Source: Pseudoscleropodium purum
Lineage: Eukaryota > Streptophyta > Bryopsida > Hypnales > Brachytheciaceae
DNA: 64,000 nt
Direction: 5' to 3'
NCBI GenBank assembly: GCA_963969395.1
Contig: OZ017797.1
Span: 6,820,001 to 6,884,000, forward strand
The notes beneath the pieces were generated by a model that saw only the letters and a list, made by a program, of their open reading frames with translations, was not told the origin of the DNA and made no database searches. The translations under genes and the position numbers were made by a program. Shown here in pieces: positions 57,990-64,000 of this stretch; within the stretch, counting starts at the first letter, position 1; every line of letters begins with the position of its first letter.

Positions 57990-58160
57990 GTTTGTTAGCA
58001 ACTTCAAAAAAAATCCAACCCCAAGTCATTTTGTAAGTTTTTGACACTCGGTTAATATTTTGTGAATTCTCTAAGTTTGATGACTTTCTTAGTAACCACA
58101 AAAAAAATCCAACCTCAAGTCATTTGATAATTTTTTGACACATAGGTAATATTTTGAAAA
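57990..58160 (+). repeat. Two-copy direct repeat, ~93 bp
   Basis: 'aaaaaaaatccaacc(c/t)caagtcatt', 'ttttttgacac' and 'taatattttg' recur at about 58003 and 58096. Confidence 0.7.
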
Positions 58161-59300
58161 TTTTAAAAGTTGAAAGCATATAGTATGTAAGCTTACTTCT
58201 GCAACTTAACTTGCTCTTAAATGGACACCTTTGAAGCAAAAAATGCTTCAACTACCATTTTGTGCTCTTGAAGATTGAAATATTGTAGTAGTTTTAGTAG
58301 ACATAGAGCATCCCCACCAATCTATTTTGTATCCCTATCCCTATACACATATGTCATCCAAGAAGACAGAGATGCAAGAGCCCCACCCTACCAATCATTT
58401 TCTAAATTCAATAGTTCTTTTATAAATAGAAAAGAATTAACCACCAAGAAAACAAGTGTTGGTGATGGTCTGATGGGAAACTTGTTGGTGGGATACCTAA
58501 GTACTGATGGAAAACACAAAAGATAGTTGGCCAATAAAATATAAATTATTATTGGTTTTGATAAATGTTTGCTAGTTTACACATTATCATCATTCATACA
58601 TTGTAATTATTCACAATTTTCATAAAAACAAATAATTTTTTTTAATTTAATGAATTAATTTATATTTTATTTTATTCACACATTATAACTATTCAAATAA
58701 TTCGCCAATGTTTTATTTCATTAGTTTAGGAAGAATACCCTCTCCATTTAAATAAAAAGCAATTTATTACTTTTACATGTAGTGAAGAAGTTGCATAGAC
58801 CTTATTGCTATTGTCTTGTTATAAATTAATACTATGACTTGGACCTAAACTTTGACCTACGAATTCATTTTTCCCTTCCTTGCCCAATGATGTTAGATAA
58901 GGTCATTTCTAAAGTTAAAGAATCTTTATTGATTCTTCACTTGTTTTGAACCTTCCTTGAACTCAACAAATGTTAAGCTACATTTTGTAGGTGTTGCATC
59001 ACTCCTTTCATTATCAATAGGAAGAAGTTCATCATCCCTTTCATTTTCAATCAATGATCATATTATGTAGAATTATACATGCCATCACTATATTCTCAAT
59101 TGTATATAATTTCCATTGTATATTTGACTATTGTATAATATCCCACTTTATTTTTTAAATGCCAAAACAATTGTGAATGTTGTAAATTTTTGAATTTTTA
59201 ACTAATGGTCGTTTGTAATGTAGAAGATAACTAGTTACTACTAGTATTCAAGAAGTAAGCAGGAATGGATGATAAATAGACAATTAGATGAAGGATCTTA
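58161..59300. other. AT-rich intergenic DNA; possible short MITE at 58308-58500
   Basis: 'gagcatccccaccaa' at 58308 and 'ttggtgggatac' near 58485 are partly inverted and recall the GAGCATCTCCAAC ends of Tourist-type elements. The match is short, so it is not called separately. Nothing else recognised. Confidence 0.3.
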
Positions 59301-59489
59301 AAAGTTGTATAAGATCCTTTCGTGTTCAACCGATACTAAGACAATTTATCACTCTTCCACTTGTCTTGTAGCTCAAGAAGGACGAATTGTCAATCTTCTC
59401 TCCTTGCTCTCTCGATTTTTTGGTTTGTGTGTGTCAATTTGTCTCAATATTGTACTTGGTTTTATATTAATATATTTATTATTTTAAAG

Positions 59490-60470
59490 CAATTTATCTT
59501 GATTGTGGATTGATTGTGGATTAAGATCTAGAGATTGGATCAAATTGTTGAGTGAGAGTCAATTTGACTTATGTGTCTTTGATCTAGGGATTGAATCATT
59601 TTTATGAATTTGACAAATCGTATTTTGTATGTGTTAAGTAACTCTAGTGATTGGATTCATTTTATTTGAAGTTTGGCAATTTAATTGTGTAGAATTTGAG
59701 ACCAAGGATTGGTTTTATGTTATAATTGTTGAAGACCAATTGATTGTGTGTGTAAGTTTGCAACTAATTGTTTGTTTTATTTGCATTGAAATAAATAGTA
59801 TAATTGTGTAATTAATTGGCTTGTTTATGTATGTATGGCCGTTTGGCTAATTGCCAAGTAATTCTTTAGAACCAATGATTGGCTTAGTGTAGTTGGATTG
59901 CATAAACAAGTTGTTTATGGAGTTCATTGTGTGTTTAATTTATCAATATAATTGTGTTAAGATTGACAATTTATATATTGATTAATTTGTGTAAGATGGC
60001 AAATCATTGTGGTTTAATTGTCCACTATAATTCTTAAATAATTTTATTATTAGATTCAGTGATTGGATTTGTGTGTGTTAAGAATGATTAGAAGAGTTAT
60101 TTGATATGGTGTAATTTGTGCATTTGGCAAATTGTCTATTTGTAGAACCTAAAAATTGGGATTATTATTATTGTGTGCTTAGAGCAATATCCACTTGGTT
60201 TTGTGCATTGTGATTTTGAGATTGGATTCTTATGTGTGTATGTGTAGTTTATAATTCATTGGATTACAAATAGATTGGATTACCTATCTAATTGTCCAAT
60301 AAATGTATAATACATGGGATTGGTCAAGTGTTGTATAAGTGTTAAGCCAAATTGTCAATTTGATCTTGTGTCTATGTCTCTATGTGTGGAGACTAATTGA
60401 CTTGCTAATCTAAAATTGACACTATATATTGTCAATTGTTTGTGAGTGGATTAAGATATATTAATTAAAG
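59490..60470 (-). repeat. Degenerate array with 'agtgattgga' core
   Basis: '(a)gagattggatc', 'gggattgaatc', 'agtgattggattca', 'aaggattggtttt', 'caatgattggctt' and 'cagtgattggattt' recur every 60-130 bp among 'ttgtcaattg' and 'aattgtgt' segments. On the minus strand the core resembles the 'ccaatcactgg' unit of the array at 34.7-35.5 kb. Confidence 0.5.
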
Positions 60471-60970
60471 TCTAGACAAATTATCTCAAAAAATAAGAAT
60501 GGAATTTCCATCCTAGTGAAGTTGGAATTACACCATCAAGAAGTTGTTGAGGACCTAACAAATTGCTTTGAAGATTAAATGAACCAATGAATTCCATTTT
60601 GAAGCTGAAGTGGCAAAACAAAGATATTGTTTTTGAATTATATAATAACAAGATGTATTTGAATTCTATTATCTAAATGTCAAATTGTTTTATATAGTTT
60701 AATTTGTAATGAAATTATAATTGAACAAGTTGACTAGATTAGTAAAGTATTGATGTTGTACATATAAGGAAGATCTTGTATGTGTATATATGATCAATTG
60801 ACCATAAAGCGATTTCTAATTTGGAATTGTATATTAAGAATTGACAGGGTAGTGATAAATTGCCAATAGATTATATAAGTGTATTTTCCATTTTTCTATA
60901 ATATACAAGTGACTTTAGCTACTAATACATAAGAGTATTTGATTATTTCCAAGTTTGGAACCCCTACACT
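60471..60970. other. AT-rich intergenic DNA
   Basis: Nothing recognised between the degenerate array and the Harbinger transposase relic. Confidence 0.4.
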
Positions 60971-60974
60971 TAAT

Positions 60975-62023
60975 CTTGGATTTTTTGTGAAGATAACAAA
61001 AACTCATACAACAACAATGTTCAATGTTTTCTAAGCATCCTTTGCATTTTTGCAAAATATGCTTTTTGTGTTCTTTTGCTCTATAGAGAGTTGATACAAA
61101 AAGTGCCCATAGTGGAATGGTGGATAAATTAAATTTGTTAGCAAATAATATCTTCTACAAGGATTACCATTCACCTCAAAGCTTAAATCATAAGCTTAAT
61201 TTTGAAGATAATTATGCAAGATTGGGCTACTATCTACAATAAAACATGTATGTCATTGTTGATTTCAAACATACCAAAAAGGCATGCCAAATCCATAATT
61301 ATTGATTTTATATGGCTTCCAATATAATTCAATAATTGCCATCTTTGTCAACAAATTGACCTTGCCAAGCTAGTTTAGTTCTTCTAATCCAAACGCATGC
61401 AATTGAGGGATCCAAACATACTTGCCCATCCCCTCTTTTAATTGATTTTCATTTGTTTTATTATATCTTCATGAGCGGGTTTGCACAAGTATTGTTCTTC
61501 ATAAAGTTTTTGTATTGTTGACTCAAATTGCTTTAATGATTCTATTGTAGTACTCTCTGCTAACTGTACTTATTCATTACATGTGTTCATTGAGAATCTA
61601 TAAGCTAATTGCTTTATAGCTACAATGCACTTTTGCATATTAGAAATACCTAGATCATTGGTGGCGTTTGGTCTTTGTCTAAAATACTTATCATGCATTT
61701 CAATGTCTATAACTATCTTCAAAAACAATTGCCTTGACATTTGATACCACCTTTGAAAGTGGGTTTTGGTAAATAGTGAACTTGCCACAAAATAATCTTT
61801 CATCATTTGGTTATAACCTTGGTTCCAATCTAAATCTAAATTGCCTTTTCTTCCTAGTACTTAAACCACCACGTTCACATTTTTCAATTGCAATTGCTTG
61901 TTGAAAACACACTAGTTGTTCATGCAATATAATTTTTTCAAACATCAAGTTCTCTAGTTCTTCCCACTCATCCACTATGCTATCCAAATATTTCTTCAAT
62001 TTCTCTCCCATTATGAACTTCAA
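60975..62023 (-). pseudogene. PIF/Harbinger DDE transposase, degenerate
   Basis: Read on the minus strand from 62023, the segment gives a leader with RGGLSTRKKRQFRFR. It continues MMKDYFVASSLFTKTHFQRW, then MSRQLFLKIV and DKYFRQRPNATNDLGIS, then MQKCIVAIKQLAYR. This is the standard N-terminal part of plant Harbinger transposases. After a stop at about 61570 further blocks follow: ESTTIESLKQF, a MFGSLDCM-like stretch (catalytic Asp region, MFGSLNCM here), MDLACLFGM, and FEVNGNPCRRYYLL. The second half is broken by many stops and frame changes. The first half is a clean 78-codon frame. Confidence 0.85.
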
Positions 62024-62695
62024 TTATAAATTTCAAGTTAAATTAAATTTGTTAACCTTGATAGAGGTAGAATATGTCTTAGACTTTGTATTCTTAAAGG
62101 AAGGTAATATTTAATTATCACACAAATATATACTATGGAATGACACATTCAATATTGTACACACTATAATTACTCTTTAGTTTATATAATTATAAAACCA
62201 AGTCTATTTATTTGTAATCATGTCACTTGCAATTAATTGACTTTTACTCTTTTACTTTAGAATAGGTCTCTTTTATTATAATTTAACAAAGTGTATTTTT
62301 AAGTAGACCAAATATAAATGTACTTTTGCTTTTGTTAATAGATGCGCTTTTATTTTTTTGAAAATACTTTTCAAAATTTTCCACCTCGTGTATAAATCAA
62401 TTGTAATTCATATTTACAATATACTTTCATATATTTTGAATTCTATTATACATATTCTGAATCTTAATCAATATATTTTGTCATTTTATCTACTATCATT
62501 TATATTTCTTTTTCCTTTTCTATATATTTTCTCTTTGTCTTTACATGTTCTTTTTGTCCAAAAATATTTCTTTGGACTAATCAACTTCGTATGTAAGTAT
62601 CTTCAAACAAATCTTCTAAAATCATATTAAGATATTGTAGATCATATTTTAAATCTCCCAAGTTCTTTTTATGATCTTCAATATCTTCTTCACTG
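62024..62695. other. AT-rich spacer between Harbinger transposase relic and palindrome
   Basis: No coding signature; probably internal to the same element or adjacent AT-rich DNA. Confidence 0.35.
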
Positions 62696-62794
62696 CCCTT
62701 AGGGAATCATGTCTAGCATTCCACCCTCCAAAAGACAATCTAATTTTTCAACTAGATATGATAGTAGACTAGCTCAATGATTTTTTGACTATTT

Positions 62795-63330
62795 CACAAG
62801 ATGCAACTAGAACTACTAACCAAACTTCTAATCAAATTTGGTTAAGGATTGAAGAACACTTCAATGTTTCCCATTCTCCAAAGCAAACAATAAGAAATCA
62901 TTGCAAAACAAGTGGTTCAACATAAAACATGATACAAAGAAATTCATGGATTGCATGAACGAAGCCAATAAATTAAAGAAGTTAGGAACCAATGCAAAAG
63001 ATGAACATAACATGGCACTATCCATGTATATAAGCAATGATTGTAGACGTGCTCCATTCAAATATGAGCACTATTGGAAAATCTTGAAGGATGCATCGGA
63101 ATAGACATTAGAAGGTAGACCAAGACCAATAAAAAAGGGAAGGGCACAAGACATGGCAAGGGAAAAAGACCCCGTCAACATTTCAATACAAACTGGAGGA
63201 GCTTCAAATCTTCAACCAAGTCTTGAAGAATTAATTGTTGGTATACCAAGCCCGGTTGGATCAAAGACAACCAAAACAATCATGCAAGCTCAAGCATTAT
63301 TAACAAAGAATATGAATTGCAATTCAATCA
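62795..63330 (+). pseudogene. Harbinger ORF1-type (Myb/SANT-NAM-associated) protein fragment, left arm
   Basis: It reads FLTISQDATRTTNQTSNQIW and RIEEHFNVSHSPKQTIRNHC in one frame. Then, after a frame change, come QNKWFNIKHDTKKFMDCMNEA and FKYEHYWKILKDASE, ending in TAG at about 63102. A further frame reads MAREKDPVNISIQTGGASNL. The order (SANT-like helices, RW.xIxxDVxKF motif, then F.xEHCWxIL) is that of the accessory ORF1 protein of plant PIF/Harbinger elements. Frame breaks show that it is inactive. Confidence 0.75.
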
Positions 63331-63365
63331 TCAACTTTACAGTGGGGGGTAGTAAAAAAATTTAG

Positions 63366-63901
63366 TGATTGAATTATGATTCATATTCTTTGTTAACAAT
63401 GCTTGAGCTTGCATGATTGTTTTGGTTGTCTTTGATCCAACCGGGCTTGGTATACCAACAATTAATTCTTCAAGACTTGGTTGAAGATTTGAAGCTCCTC
63501 CAGTTTGTATTGAAATGTTGACGGGGTCTTTTTCCCTTGCCATGTCTTGTGCCCTTCCCTTTTTTATTGGTCTTGGTCTACCTTCTAATGTCTATTCCGA
63601 TGCATCCTTCAAGATTTTCCAATAGTGCTCATATTTGAATGGAGCACGTCTACAATCATTGCTTATATACATGGATAGTGCCATGTTATGTTCATCTTTT
63701 GCATTGGTTCCTAACTTCTTTAATTTATTGGCTTCGTTCATGCAATCCATGAATTTCTTTGTATCATGTTTTATGTTGAACCACTTGTTTTGCAATGATT
63801 TCTTATTGTTTGCTTTGGAGAATGGGAAACATTGAAGTGTTCTTCAATCCTTAACCAAATTTGATTAGAAGTTTGGTTAGTAGTTCTAGTTGCATCTTGT
63901 G
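63366..63901 (-). pseudogene. Harbinger ORF1-type fragment, right arm of the palindrome
   Basis: Mirror image of the left-arm fragment with the same frame breaks, on the minus strand. The two encode the same residues except at the extreme end near the centre (KNMNHNSI against KNMNCNSI). Confidence 0.75.
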
Positions 63902-64000
63902 AAATAGTCAAAAAATCATTGAGCTAGTCTACTATCATATCTAGTTGAAAAATTAGATTGTCTTTTGGAGGGTGGAATGCTAGACATGATTCCCTAAGGG

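Larger units (their letters stand above)
62696..64000. repeat. Near-perfect ~640-bp inverted repeat (palindrome), truncated by the window
   Basis: Sequence 62696-63332 is repeated as its inverse at 63364-64000, centred at about 63348, with a spacer of about 30 bp. The arms agree base for base over the ORF1-coding stretches and differ visibly only close to the centre ('gaattgcaattc' against 'gaatcataattc'). Because the right arm reaches the last base of the window, the true arms may be longer. Confidence 0.9.

Overview
The window looks like nuclear DNA of a land plant. Four multi-exon loci have GT-AG introns, and two of them encode plastid proteins: a transit-peptide-bearing YchJ-like protein and a plastid SecY relic. 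A plant-type mitochondrial uncoupling protein and a CLPTM1-family membrane protein are also present. A bryophyte or other non-seed plant fits the gene sequences and the AT-rich, DNA-transposon-dominated intergenic DNA, but that placement is inference; the sequence alone does not fix the species.

Layout. 1-4.9 kb is intergenic DNA with a nested repeat bounded by TTAACCCCTAAAGG ends. 4.97-7.50 kb (+) is an intact five-exon gene for a plastid SEC-C/NTF2-like (YchJ/UPF0225) protein of 268 residues. 8.3-9.1 kb (+) is a decayed Tc1-type transposase. 9.97-13.09 kb (-) is an intact nine-exon uncoupling protein gene (307 residues). 13.6-20.3 kb is AT-rich DNA with small inverted-repeat elements. 21.2-24.9 kb (-) is an intron-bearing pseudogene of plastid SecY (SCY1 type). 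25.2-36.6 kb is AT-rich intergenic DNA. 36.5-39.8 kb is a satellite-like locus with 83-85 bp periodicity. 42.85-45.33 kb (+) is a two-exon gene for an Arg/Ser-rich protein with 26-residue tandem repeats. 46.19-49.97 kb is a nest of three transposons: a hAT-like MITE in a Tc1 element in a TTAA-ended element. 50.63-54.90 kb (-) is an intact eleven-exon CLPTM1-family gene (630 residues). 57.0-58.0 kb is another TTAA-ended element. 59.5-60.5 kb is a degenerate repeat array. 61-64 kb holds PIF/Harbinger remains and a near-perfect palindrome that runs off the window.

The four genes called as intact show no shared pathway: the plastid protein, the mitochondrial carrier, the endomembrane CLPTM1 protein and the Arg/Ser-rich protein appear to be independent neighbours. 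Two themes stand out. Tandem duplications lie inside introns and can copy splice-acceptor regions (YchJ-like introns 1 and 2, UCP intron 2). Cut-and-paste DNA transposons of several superfamilies are abundant, whereas no LTR retrotransposon was recognised.
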